The notes under the pieces: model-generated | Database searches by the model: none | What the model was told of the DNA's origin: nothing | The model's input: the letters and a program-made list of their open reading frames with translations, nothing else | Program-made: the position numbers and the translations under genes | In this document: positions 19,872 to 28,507 of the stretch, in pieces | Layout of the letters: the number at the start of each line of letters is the position of its first letter | Numbering within the stretch: position 1 is the first letter of the stretch | Origin: Nitzschia sp. DOCU1 | Taxonomy: Eukaryota; Bacillariophyta; Bacillariophyceae; Bacillariales; Bacillariaceae | Reading direction: 5' to 3' | DNA: 64,000 nucleotides | Assembly (NCBI GenBank): GCA_951394045.1 | Contig: OX595996.1 | Location: forward strand, 930,001-994,000

Positions 19872-22800
19872 CTATTTTGTCAAGAATTCTGCAGGATTGG
19901 GACAGGATACGCCCTCGATGTTTTCTTCGAAATGATTGTACCAAGGGACTTCCCTCGCGAGGAATTCCCATGCTTGGTCGTCGTGTTCTTCACGATAGGA
20001 AATCCATGCACCTTTTCTGAGACCAAACGCTCGGCTTCCCTCACATTCTTCCAGCTCAGTTGCCAGGGTCAAATTACCGCCGCGGCACTGTTTGTAGATG
20101 TATTCGGGGACGCTTTTGAAAGGGTATCGAAAAAGTACTGCGACTTCGCTCCCCGATAACTCCTTTGGAATATGTTGCGTGTCAAATACGTCACCTCGTA
20201 GTGTCCTTCGAGCTCTGCCTTCTAGCAGGTCAGGCAATTGTGTCCTAAAAGAGAGCACGTCCTGAACTACCGCAATTGTTTTGGCGCGAAAATTGAATGC
20301 CGACATCTCGTTACCGTCCCACCCCAGCGGTCCGTGATAATGATTTCTGCATAGCAACGGCTCTGATATGCCATAGGACGATAGAACAGCTGATGCCTCA
20401 TAGGTTTCGCGCTCGTTCAAGAAAACTTCTCGCAGCAATTGCCTCTTTCCATCAGTCGGAACATCAGGTGCAAAAGTATAGGCGTCAATGTGCACGCTGC
20501 CTGTTTGGCAGAGTGATTGTAGCATCGAGACAGCATGCTCATGTTGATGTAGTATCAAGAAGTCATCAAGATCTAGATTTGCCGCCCAAGTGTGGTTGGC
20601 TTTTCTCGCGTCGACCGTGAAACACTGAGTCCAAATGGATTGCTGTTGGTTTTCTCCGGGCCAATGGGTAACGGTAATGTACTTTGACCAGCCTGGTCGT
20701 GTCGAATTCAAATATCGTTCGACTTGCGGTGTTTCATTGTTGTCATAAAGATAAAAGTGGGCGAACCCTCGAGCCACGTGGAAGTCGATCCACTCGTTCA
20801 TGTACCTCAGCTCGTTTCTGGTGGCCGTGCACATCGCAACAGTTTGAGGTTGTTTTGACTCTGCTGTAGCAATGGGGATGTTTGGTTCCACAAGTGGGCG
20901 CTTGCAAAGATTCTTTGAGTCTACAACATGGGCGCGATATTTCTCAGGCCAGTGCCATTGACCGTCCCTTTCTTCCCACTTTATTTTGTCGAAATCGACG
21001 AAGGACATTGGCTTTGGCGGACCAAACAGATCTTTTTCCATTAAGAGCCCCAAGGCGCCTCCCCCGTCAGGTGCAATATATGTATTTACGTGTTTTCCTC
21101 TTTCTTTTATAAATGATGCTTGCCCCGCACTTAGGGACGGCAGTAACAACGCAGCCCAAACTCGTTCGGCAAAATGTCCCTCCTCGATGTTATCCGCCCG
21201 AGACAGGCTTTTCTCCAATTCCTCTCTAGTTTTCAAAGGCACCGCATGGATCCGAGATACTTTTACAGCGTAACTACCACCGTAACACACTGGCACAAAT
21301 GGCTTGGGCAAAGCAATCCCGACACTAGAGAGCCATTCGTCCATATTCCTAAATTGCGACTTGAAGACCTCGGTCGAGCCTGTATCGACAATGCTTCCAT
21401 CCGCGCGATATGTGACAATACCGTGGTAGTGCGTCATGTTGAAGCGTGTTAGCATATCTGTCTGGTGAAATTGAGAAGTCTTTTTGTGCGGTTTCTGTAA
21501 GCAGGCGAAACCATTTGCAGACGCGACATCCACCAATTCCCGTATGGGACGTCGCCTATCGACTGGTTGTCTGTAAAGGTTGTCTTTGAGAAATACAACG
21601 ACGTCGTCTTCATTATGTTGCTGCACGGGGATTACTTGAGTCATCCAATACGCCATGGTATGATCCACACGCCCAATATTCGGTAATGTGATCAGCTCTG
21701 TACCATCGGGTAGGTCTGCAGGATCAGGCTTGACACCGCATTTCGATACGACAGTGATAGAATCGCATTGGTAGTTTGACAGGTATTCTCGGAGCCAAAA
21801 AAGGCTTCCACGACAATGACTTAGAACAACCGAAATTGACATAGTAGCGGGATTCATCCTTCTTCTCTTGCTTGCCCCGCCGTCCCACAAATGTTCCATA
21901 GGCGACAGAGACTCATCGTCCTTCTCCGAGCCGGGAAGTTCGATTATTTCAAATTTGTTATGATGCCCGTATCCAATCTCTTCCAACATTCCTGGCAGTA
22001 GGAACATTCTTGACGCTTTGAAGAACGTGAAGTCTTCCCATTTAGTAGTCTCTGTCACTGGCAGAACGTCTGGGTACCACGTGTCCTTCTTGCACCAAGT
22101 TAGATCTCCATCGATGTCGTAAGGGCCGATTTCTATAGGACCTAGCATCCCATGAGTCGACCTTATACTATAGCCTGCTTCAATAATTGCCCGGCTCATT
22201 CCCATCTCATATTTCACAATGAGCTGATCTCGTCGTTCACTGGTCAGCTCCTCGTTTGGCACGCCACAATCATGCACGGCACCAGATTGGCGAATGATGT
22301 TCAGCCCGACTTGGTCTACCGCAAACACCATGCTCTGAACATGGGGGAACGTTCTGTGACAATTGATGGACAAGCCGGACATTTTTGTTGTTCCGGACAA
22401 CAAGGATGTGTAACGCTGTGTCCACGTTCGTTGGATGGGATACCCGCCGTCAACAGCTTGGTGTTCTGGTTCCGGCAATTTGGGTCCAACAACTCCACAA
22501 TTCAAGTAGACCAAGAAATCATATTCGGACAGATCGACTTGGTCAAGAACAACACGGAACCCTTCCATATCATAGCACCTGTCCTCCCGCTCGAGCACTC
22601 GCAGCGCCGTTCCATTCACAAACATATTGTGGCCTCCATGAACCTGTCGACGAACGTCACATTTCTCCTGGATATCTCTGATTGCTTGTGCATAGTACTC
22701 CGCTACTTCATGCGTTACAACAAGAATCGTGTCTTGTGCGATGCAATCAATTCCATGGTTCAAGAAGTATTCAAAGTTCCTGAGATACAACCAGCCCTTT

Positions 22801-23063
22801 GACATGGCCCCCGTAAACAGATTTGTGGGACCCGTGTAGACAACTACAACTCTGTCTCGCTTCTTCTCAAACTCCAGCCTACGTGCTGCCCCATGATCTT
22901 CCCGTTCAATTTTGGAATGAAGAGTGCTCGTGAGAAAAAGTTGAAGCACCACCGCGAAACCTATCAAATAAGCCGGCCGCAAACGACCCCACCAAGCTGG
23001 TAGCCATTGCATACGTCCTTGTCTTCCAGGACGCATTGATCCCCCCATCTTATCTTGACCCAT
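19872..23063 (-). CDS. three-module type II membrane glycosyltransferase
   Basis: 1063 aa from ATG 23063; the frame is open further upstream but only without an ATG. One membrane anchor lies at about 31-47 (AYLIGFAVVLQLFLTST), giving a Golgi type II layout. Module 1 (about 65-390) resembles diatom glycosyltransferase-like proteins with YDFLVYLNCGVVGP. Module 2 (about 430-720) has the DUF3431 pattern: SHCRGSLFWLREYL, then LPNIGRVDHTMAYWM and VVVFLKDN. Module 3 (about 780-1050) is a GT92/GT2-type domain with TATRNELRYMNEWIDFHVARG, HFYLYDNNE and the DxD-like NLDLDDFL (about 829-836). The fusion suggests stepwise addition of different sugars to one glycan. Donor and acceptor are unknown. Single exon; convergent with the SDR gene and divergent from the M50 gene. 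Confidence 0.82.
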   Translation of the reverse strand: MGQDKMGGSMRPGRQGRMQWLPAWWGRLRPAYLIGFAVVLQLFLTSTLHSKIEREDHGAARRLEFEKKRDRVVVVYTGPTNLFTGAMSKGWLYLRNFEYFLNHGIDCIAQDTILVVTHEVAEYYAQAIRDIQEKCDVRRQVHGGHNMFVNGTALRVLEREDRCYDMEGFRVVLDQVDLSEYDFLVYLNCGVVGPKLPEPEHQAVDGGYPIQRTWTQRYTSLLSGTTKMSGLSINCHRTFPHVQSMVFAVDQVGLNIIRQSGAVHDCGVPNEELTSERRDQLIVKYEMGMSRAIIEAGYSIRSTHGMLGPIEIGPYDIDGDLTWCKKDTWYPDVLPVTETTKWEDFTFFKASRMFLLPGMLEEIGYGHHNKFEIIELPGSEKDDESLSPMEHLWDGGASKRRRMNPATMSISVVLSHCRGSLFWLREYLSNYQCDSITVVSKCGVKPDPADLPDGTELITLPNIGRVDHTMAYWMTQVIPVQQHNEDDVVVFLKDNLYRQPVDRRRPIRELVDVASANGFACLQKPHKKTSQFHQTDMLTRFNMTHYHGIVTYRADGSIVDTGSTEVFKSQFRNMDEWLSSVGIALPKPFVPVCYGGSYAVKVSRIHAVPLKTREELEKSLSRADNIEEGHFAERVWAALLLPSLSAGQASFIKERGKHVNTYIAPDGGGALGLLMEKDLFGPPKPMSFVDFDKIKWEERDGQWHWPEKYRAHVVDSKNLCKRPLVEPNIPIATAESKQPQTVAMCTATRNELRYMNEWIDFHVARGFAHFYLYDNNETPQVERYLNSTRPGWSKYITVTHWPGENQQQSIWTQCFTVDARKANHTWAANLDLDDFLILHQHEHAVSMLQSLCQTGSVHIDAYTFAPDVPTDGKRQLLREVFLNERETYEASAVLSSYGISEPLLCRNHYHGPLGWDGNEMSAFNFRAKTIAVVQDVLSFRTQLPDLLEGRARRTLRGDVFDTQHIPKELSGSEVAVLFRYPFKSVPEYIYKQCRGGNLTLATELEECEGSRAFGLRKGAWISYREEHDDQAWEFLAREVPWYNHFEENIEGVSCPNPAEFLTK

Positions 23064-23667
23064 TGGATGAAAACACCCCAACCCAACTCTGCTCGAGGCT
23101 GGCACATAGAAAACTTTGTGGGAGGTGTGTACAGCCAATCGATCGCTGACTGAAATACCGAAAAACCATGATAGTCGGCTTGCGCGCACCTGATTTCCGT
23201 TCAACGGAAGCAAATATGCCCCATCTCCTAATAAACGTCAGATTTCCGAGTGATACGACATAGGTAATGAGATGGCATGGTATTTGGGGGGGGGGGGGTC
23301 TAACGTTGCGCGCCAGGCGTGCTGACAAGTTAACGCTCATTGACCGTTGCACGTGCTTGAGCGCACGCCAAAAAGCGCCCTCATGGATCCCGTGTTGTGG
23401 GGTGCGCCCGCCGGCAACAAACATGATTTGGTCGAAATAGTCGACTCCATTGGTGGTCATTCGTCGGTCTGCCAGCCGGCCGAGATTCGAACAAGAATGT
23501 CACACATACACAGTACAGCAAGACCGAAAGTGGAAATCTACAAGCCTTTTTTTGCCTTGGATCTCTTGCTTCCGACACAACATACACTTCGTTCCGCACT
23601 CGATCCGTGATCCTGTGTCCCCCAGAGAGAGCAGATCCAGGCGGTCATCGTGGCTAACCATACAACC
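23064..23667. promoter_or_regulatory. divergent intergenic with a G13 run
   Basis: 604 bp between outward-facing starts. It contains a run of 13 G at 23286-23298. No gene was recognised. Confidence 0.4.
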
Positions 23668-24807
23668 ATGGTGTTTGGAAATGTCGACTGTTGTACTTGT
23701 GGCATCGGCCGGTGCTTTGGCGCCACCTTTTCGGTTCACTGGACTTTCTGGTTTAACTTGATCTTTCAATTGGTCTTTGCAGTGATTCAATACAGTAGCT
23801 CGTGGAAATATATCGTACTGATTGCTGTCGTGTGGGGTCCAGCTTGTTTACTCGCTTTGGCGTTCCACGAGTGGGGGCATATTGGAGCTACGCGATGCCA
23901 GGGAGGAACGTACTCCTACAGCATGCTATGGCCACTAGGAGGATTCAACGATTGCACAGTGCCGAATGGCCGATGTCTGCAGGAATTTTTCATTGCTCTT
24001 TGCGGACCCTTCATGCACATTCCTGTAATGCTGCTGTGGGTGATTGTAATGGCTGTTTGTGCCGACGAGGGAGTGAACTACTATGGCGATGTGGGATTCG
24101 ATATTGACCGTCTCAACGAAGAAGGGGCCGGGGAGTGGTTTGCGCAGCTTGCCAAGCGATCATTGGATGTTAACATTATGATTTTCTGTATTAATTTGTT
24201 GCTTCCAGCCTATCCGATGGATGCTGCATGCATGATCGCGGCCGTCTGTGGACATTGCGGACTTTCTATCGAAACCACTGGCTGGGTTTTGGTGATTATT
24301 GGAATGTTGCTGGGTGCAGTGGCATTGGTTGTCGGGATTCTATACATCATCGCGGGAGAAGGCCCCGGCGTCGTTTTGCTCTTGTTGGGGCTTTATGTGT
24401 TGTACACGAGCTGGCAAATGTACGGTTATGTCAAGGCTGGAACGCTCCGTCAGCATCCAATCTTCCAGCCCGATTGCTACAACACCGAGAATCGTCGTAC
24501 CAGTCTGTCTCAAAACAATACCATGCGGCCTGGATCGGCTCCTTATGCTAGTAGTAGCCAGGCGCCGCCCGCCGGTACCCGCAAAGCAAATCCGCCGTCG
24601 TCTCCCAAGAAAGCCCCCGCCTCCTCAAGCAAAAAGCCTGCACCAAAGAAAAAGGAAAGTGACATAGAATTGGGAACGGGTGGAGGAACGGGTTCCCAAA
24701 AGAAGAAAAAGAAGGCTCCGCCCATAGAAATGGGAACGGGTGGAGAAACGGGTTCCCAAAAGAAGAAAAAGAAGGCTCCGCCCAAGAAGAAACCGGCAGG
24801 TAGTTAA
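23668..24807 (+). CDS. M50 (site-2 protease-like) membrane metallopeptidase
   Basis: A 379-aa polytopic membrane protein starting at the first in-frame ATG, 23668. The zinc site HEWGH is at His67-Glu68-His71 inside a hydrophobic segment (LLALAFHEWGHIG). The second M50 signature, NLLLPAYPMDAA, supplies Asp185, the third zinc ligand. At least five or six membrane spans are visible, the last pair at about 205-260. The N-terminus has a Cys cluster (CCTCGIGRC, residues 8-16). The C-terminal 110 residues are a cytosolic-type Lys/Pro/Ser tail with a duplicated 20-residue unit ending SQKKKKKAPP. M50 proteases cut membrane-anchored regulators within the membrane; the substrate here is unknown. It is most like the short, PDZ-less class. 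Confidence 0.85.
   Translation: MVFGNVDCCTCGIGRCFGATFSVHWTFWFNLIFQLVFAVIQYSSSWKYIVLIAVVWGPACLLALAFHEWGHIGATRCQGGTYSYSMLWPLGGFNDCTVPNGRCLQEFFIALCGPFMHIPVMLLWVIVMAVCADEGVNYYGDVGFDIDRLNEEGAGEWFAQLAKRSLDVNIMIFCINLLLPAYPMDAACMIAAVCGHCGLSIETTGWVLVIIGMLLGAVALVVGILYIIAGEGPGVVLLLLGLYVLYTSWQMYGYVKAGTLRQHPIFQPDCYNTENRRTSLSQNNTMRPGSAPYASSSQAPPAGTRKANPPSSPKKAPASSSKKPAPKKKESDIELGTGGGTGSQKKKKKAPPIEMGTGGETGSQKKKKKAPPKKKPAGS
24663..24782 (+). repeat. 60-bp tandem duplication in the M50 gene tail
   Basis: Two adjacent 60-bp units (24663-24722, 24723-24782) differ at only about two or three positions and stay in frame. Each encodes a Gly/Thr-rich stretch plus SQKKKKKAPP. The high identity points to a recent duplication. 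Confidence 0.9.
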
Positions 24808-25023
24808 GGAATCGCGGCGACTCGTCGTAGCTAGTCCTTTTTCACTGAACTTTAACCCATGATGCAAAAGTGTTACTACTTAGGAGCACAAAAGAGACTG
24901 CCACTCGTTGGCTGCTTTTACTTACAACAAGTACCCTCCTTGGCCGAAGCAGACCAATGTACTTGGCATCATAGTAGGTTGGATAGTGCGTACTCTTCGC
25001 TGTTTTTAGCTACTGTGGTAGAA

Positions 25024-25165
25024 TGAACTACGCGTGTGAAGCAATCAACTATCCATTATTATGAGGGCTACGAGTAGGCATGGATGCCGACGAGCGATCT
25101 TGAATGAGGCTTGACATCCTCGTACGTCAGTCCAGAGGTGCGTCAGAGACTCGTGGCGCATCACA
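25024..25165 (-). repeat. 3' LTR of the gypsy element
   Basis: 142 bp, identical by eye to 29857-29998. On the minus strand it begins TGTGATGCGCC and ends GTAGTTCA. The left edge is confirmed by the paired copy, and the right edge by the polypurine tract next to it. Confidence 0.95.
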
Positions 25166-25173
25166 CTCTCCCC
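25166..25173 (-). other. polypurine tract (plus-strand primer)
   Basis: On the minus strand GGGGAGAG sits directly against the TG start of the 3' LTR, the position expected for second-strand priming. Confidence 0.75.
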
Positions 25174-25207
25174 AACCATGAGAAGCATCGAATCGTTTGT
25201 GAAATCT

Positions 25208-28200
25208 TTAAACCGGTTTGATGCGTCGAATGTTAACGCGTTCCATCAAGTTAGGAGCACGTCGAAGTGTCACAGTTCCGTTCGCATGAACACGAGTGAT
25301 CTCGTGAGGGCCAGTAAACAGAGGGCGCAATTTATCACCAGGTTTCCGAGGCCGTTCTAAGTAAACTTGATGTCCAACACGAAAATCAACCGGTCTTCTC
25401 TTTTTGTTGGCTCGTAACAATCGATGATCAATTTGGGCTTGCCGTGCTTGGGTCAAGGTCTGAATATCTGCGATGAGAGGAATGTCCAAGAGCATATCGC
25501 GACCGAACGCAAGAGCACCAGGAGAGAAACCACCCAACGAAAGATGAGCAGAACAACGTGTGGCAAACATCGCCGTAGCCAATGCACTTTCAACCATGAT
25601 ATCAACTTCGTCTTGTCGTTGCGGAGGTTTGAGTTCCATATAGGTTCGAAGCACTTGTCCAACTGTTTTGTGCACCGCTTCAATGACACCATTTGCTTGA
25701 GGATTATGCGATGTTGTGGGCTTCTTGCGAATACCAGCTTGCTTGAGCAAAGATTGAAACTCTTCGCAGATGAATTCGGGTCCGTTGTCATGGACGCATT
25801 CAATAGGACGAGGATAGCGGGAAAGGTACCCGTTTTCAAAGGCTCGAGCAACCGTGTTCCCTTTTTTGTCATTGCATCTGAATATCTCCAGTAAGTTCAG
25901 CACCGGCTCAATACATGTGAGAGCTTTGATCTCAACATTCGTTTTGTTAACCTTCAATTTCCACGGTCCAATCATATCCACATGAACCTGTTGCCACGGG
26001 AGGACATGAGAAATCTCTCGAATCGGCAATTCGCCGTAGTTCAAACGTGAGTGTTTCATTCGTTTACAGATATCACATGCATCAATCAACCTTTTTGCTT
26101 CAATACCAATGTTTGGGTGTGAAAAGTGTCTTCGCACAGTCTTTTCCAACTTCGTCGCTGCTTCGGCGTGCCCTAGCAGGCCATGGTAATATTTCAATAT
26201 TGGTGCCACCATTGTCCGGGGCAAGGCAATCAGCCCGCTGGCTTCGCCAGAGTCGGATTCACCGATGCAGATTACATCTGCTCCGCCCATTGGACGTTTT
26301 TTATAATTGTTCGGATCTTCCCGCAATAGGGTTTGCAATGTCTCATCCGACGTTTGGTAATGTGCGATAGTTTCGAAATTGAATGGATATCGCTCTTCAT
26401 TATCGAAACGGGGTAGGAAAAGCAAACAATCGGTAAGTGCACAATTTGGTTCCTCGCACGGTCCGCAATAGTACTCATCGCGTTTTGTTTCTTCGAACGA
26501 CTCTGTTGAAGTCGTACTCTCCCCAACCGTGGGAGACGCATCGTCGGCACGTGGAACACGACTCAAGGCGTCAGCCACAACATTATCTTTGCCCTTTTTA
26601 TAATGAAAGGAAACCCCAAAATCTTCCAATAACAATCGCCATCGCAAGACACGTTGTGTGGTGTACTGTGTCATGGAGTAAGTAAGATTCTTGTGATCGG
26701 TGTAAACATCAAGTTTTGCACCGTAGAGCATTGTTCGGAACGTTTTCAAGGTTTCGACAATACTCAAAAGTTCTTTCTCAATTGTTGTATAATTCATCTG
26801 GGCCGCCGTCAACTTGCGAGAGTAGTATGCAACTGGATGACCTTCTTGTAGGATCACCGCACCCAATTGGTAATCCGAGGAATCAGTTTCGATCGAAAAG
26901 CCCTTGTTGTGATCCGGATATCGAAGTAGAGTATCCATAACCGCTAGCGACTTCATTTCTTCAAAAGCCTTGTCGCAAGCAGGCGTCCATTCAAAAGTAG
27001 TCTTGCCCGTAAGGGCTGTAAGCGGGGCGAGGACATGAGAACGCCTTGGCCACATATCTCGATAGAAATTGACCAAGCCAAGAAACGATCGAAGTTCTTT
27101 AACGTTCTTGGGTTTTTGCATCTTGAGGATCGAATCAACTTTCTTCTTCCAAGGTTTTATTCCTGTCGGCGTAAGCCAGTAACCTAGAAAGTCAGTTTCT
27201 TTGACTGCCCATTCGCACTTCCTCGGGTTGATCGTGAAATTATGTTGTTCCAAAATCGTTAGAACTTGATCCAACAACGCAATGTGATCTTCCCAAGAAT
27301 TGCTAAAACAAGCAATGTCGTCGATGTAGATTTCAATGTCCTTGACGGCTGCAAGAACTCGCTCCATTATTTCTTGGGCTGCATCAGGACTAATCGACAA
27401 TCCCATAGGAAGACGATTGTACCGATACAAGCCAAACGGCGTAGCAATAACGCAGAGGTTCTTGGCTGTTTCCGACAGTTCGAAGGTGTAGTATTGCATT
27501 GAAATGTCCAATTTCGTCAGAAACTTATACCCTGTTCGACGAGAAAGGATATCGCCAATGCGTGGAATCGGATACGCCTTGCGCTTGATCGCTTTGTTCA
27601 AGGCTCGGAAATCCGATATCCAGCGAACGCTGCCGTCCTTCTTGGGGATAATAAATGATCCCGCGATCCATTCTGATGGACCAGTTCTGGACAGAACACC
27701 TTCTTTTTCTAATCGATCAAGTTCTTTCTTGAACACGTCCAAATGCGTTCGAGGCACCGGATACGTGCGAGCACGATAAGCTGGAACGGTAGGGTCCAGC
27801 TCCAAATCAATTTGCTCATTTGGAAAAACTTTCAACGTTCCATCGAATAGCTTCGTATATTTCTGTAGAACTCGTTTAAGATCTCGTTTCTGAGAAGACG
27901 ACAGGTGAGAGCACGCATTTACAACTTCCGTCACATCGACCTTTCCATAATTACTCTCCGAAATCGTCTTCGAATGATAGCCCGAAGCATCAACTCTTCC
28001 AATCGTGTCAGACCTATAAAGGTCGTCATTAGGATTAGAAAGAGTGGGACCGGACACCATCTTATTTTCCTTCATGGGCAAGATCTTATCGTCCCATTCA
28101 ATAACCTTCTGTTTGAAATCCAGGATAACACCTAGATCAATCAACACCTTGCGGCCAATCACAGCATCGTACCGACAAGGCGCATCGAACACATGGAGTT

Positions 28201-28477
28201 CCATGTTGACCACAGTTCGATGTGGATCCAATTCTTGCAGTTTTGTATCCTTGAGTAGTATCGCTTCATTTGCCTTGAAGTTACCCGCCAACGTAGACCC
28301 TGTGATGGCAGGGACCTTGAAGGACTGTAAATTCTTCCCCTGTAGGACTGATCGTTTTATCCATGAAGTAGTAGATCCTGAGTCCAATAGAACATGCAAT
28401 GTATAATTTTTATTTTCGTTTTCAAATGATAAGGTAGTAACGGGCACATAATCCAAGTCGAAAGTACTCTCTCCCAT
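25208..28477 (-). CDS. gypsy Pol polyprotein (PR-RT-RNase H-IN)
   Basis: 1089 aa from ATG 28477, in the same frame as gag and separated from it by a single TGA; it may be made by readthrough as Gag-Pol. The protease has LLDSGSTTSW (Asp32). The RT has the EIYIDDIACFS active site (Asp386, Asp387) preceded by LPMGLSISPDAAQEIM. RNase H starts IETDSSDYQLGAVI and includes YTDHKNL. The integrase has a zinc-binding H-H-C-C region (YYHGLLGHAE...CDICKRMK) and the D,D,E core in VHVDMIGPW, CVHDNGPEF and NPQANGVIEA. The C-terminal tail RPLFTGPHEITRV is the usual gypsy integrase end, without a chromodomain. No stops or frameshifts are seen. Confidence 0.95.
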   Translation of the reverse strand: MGESTFDLDYVPVTTLSFENENKNYTLHVLLDSGSTTSWIKRSVLQGKNLQSFKVPAITGSTLAGNFKANEAILLKDTKLQELDPHRTVVNMELHVFDAPCRYDAVIGRKVLIDLGVILDFKQKVIEWDDKILPMKENKMVSGPTLSNPNDDLYRSDTIGRVDASGYHSKTISESNYGKVDVTEVVNACSHLSSSQKRDLKRVLQKYTKLFDGTLKVFPNEQIDLELDPTVPAYRARTYPVPRTHLDVFKKELDRLEKEGVLSRTGPSEWIAGSFIIPKKDGSVRWISDFRALNKAIKRKAYPIPRIGDILSRRTGYKFLTKLDISMQYYTFELSETAKNLCVIATPFGLYRYNRLPMGLSISPDAAQEIMERVLAAVKDIEIYIDDIACFSNSWEDHIALLDQVLTILEQHNFTINPRKCEWAVKETDFLGYWLTPTGIKPWKKKVDSILKMQKPKNVKELRSFLGLVNFYRDMWPRRSHVLAPLTALTGKTTFEWTPACDKAFEEMKSLAVMDTLLRYPDHNKGFSIETDSSDYQLGAVILQEGHPVAYYSRKLTAAQMNYTTIEKELLSIVETLKTFRTMLYGAKLDVYTDHKNLTYSMTQYTTQRVLRWRLLLEDFGVSFHYKKGKDNVVADALSRVPRADDASPTVGESTTSTESFEETKRDEYYCGPCEEPNCALTDCLLFLPRFDNEERYPFNFETIAHYQTSDETLQTLLREDPNNYKKRPMGGADVICIGESDSGEASGLIALPRTMVAPILKYYHGLLGHAEAATKLEKTVRRHFSHPNIGIEAKRLIDACDICKRMKHSRLNYGELPIREISHVLPWQQVHVDMIGPWKLKVNKTNVEIKALTCIEPVLNLLEIFRCNDKKGNTVARAFENGYLSRYPRPIECVHDNGPEFICEEFQSLLKQAGIRKKPTTSHNPQANGVIEAVHKTVGQVLRTYMELKPPQRQDEVDIMVESALATAMFATRCSAHLSLGGFSPGALAFGRDMLLDIPLIADIQTLTQARQAQIDHRLLRANKKRRPVDFRVGHQVYLERPRKPGDKLRPLFTGPHEITRVHANGTVTLRRAPNLMERVNIRRIKPV

Positions 28478-28507
28478 GAGAGCATCGACTTGTCGACTTG
28501 TTCGTCA
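28454..28507 (-). promoter_or_regulatory. gag UGA stop with downstream stem-loop (candidate readthrough signal)
   Basis: On the minus strand the gag stop TGA (28507-28505) is followed by CGAA and two direct copies of CAAGTCGA (28500-28493, 28492-28485). The second copy can pair with TCGACTTG (28461-28454), 8 bp. Inside, CTCTC (28482-28478) pairs with GAGAG (28473-28469) across a four-base loop holding the pol ATG. The stem starts 12 bases after the stop, in the range seen for retroviral readthrough structures. Function is inferred. Confidence 0.55.

Noticed and set aside
23395..23500. Minus-strand T-arm-like GTTCGAATC near 23485
   Set aside because: Flanking bases do not pair into a T-stem and no acceptor or D-arm is present.
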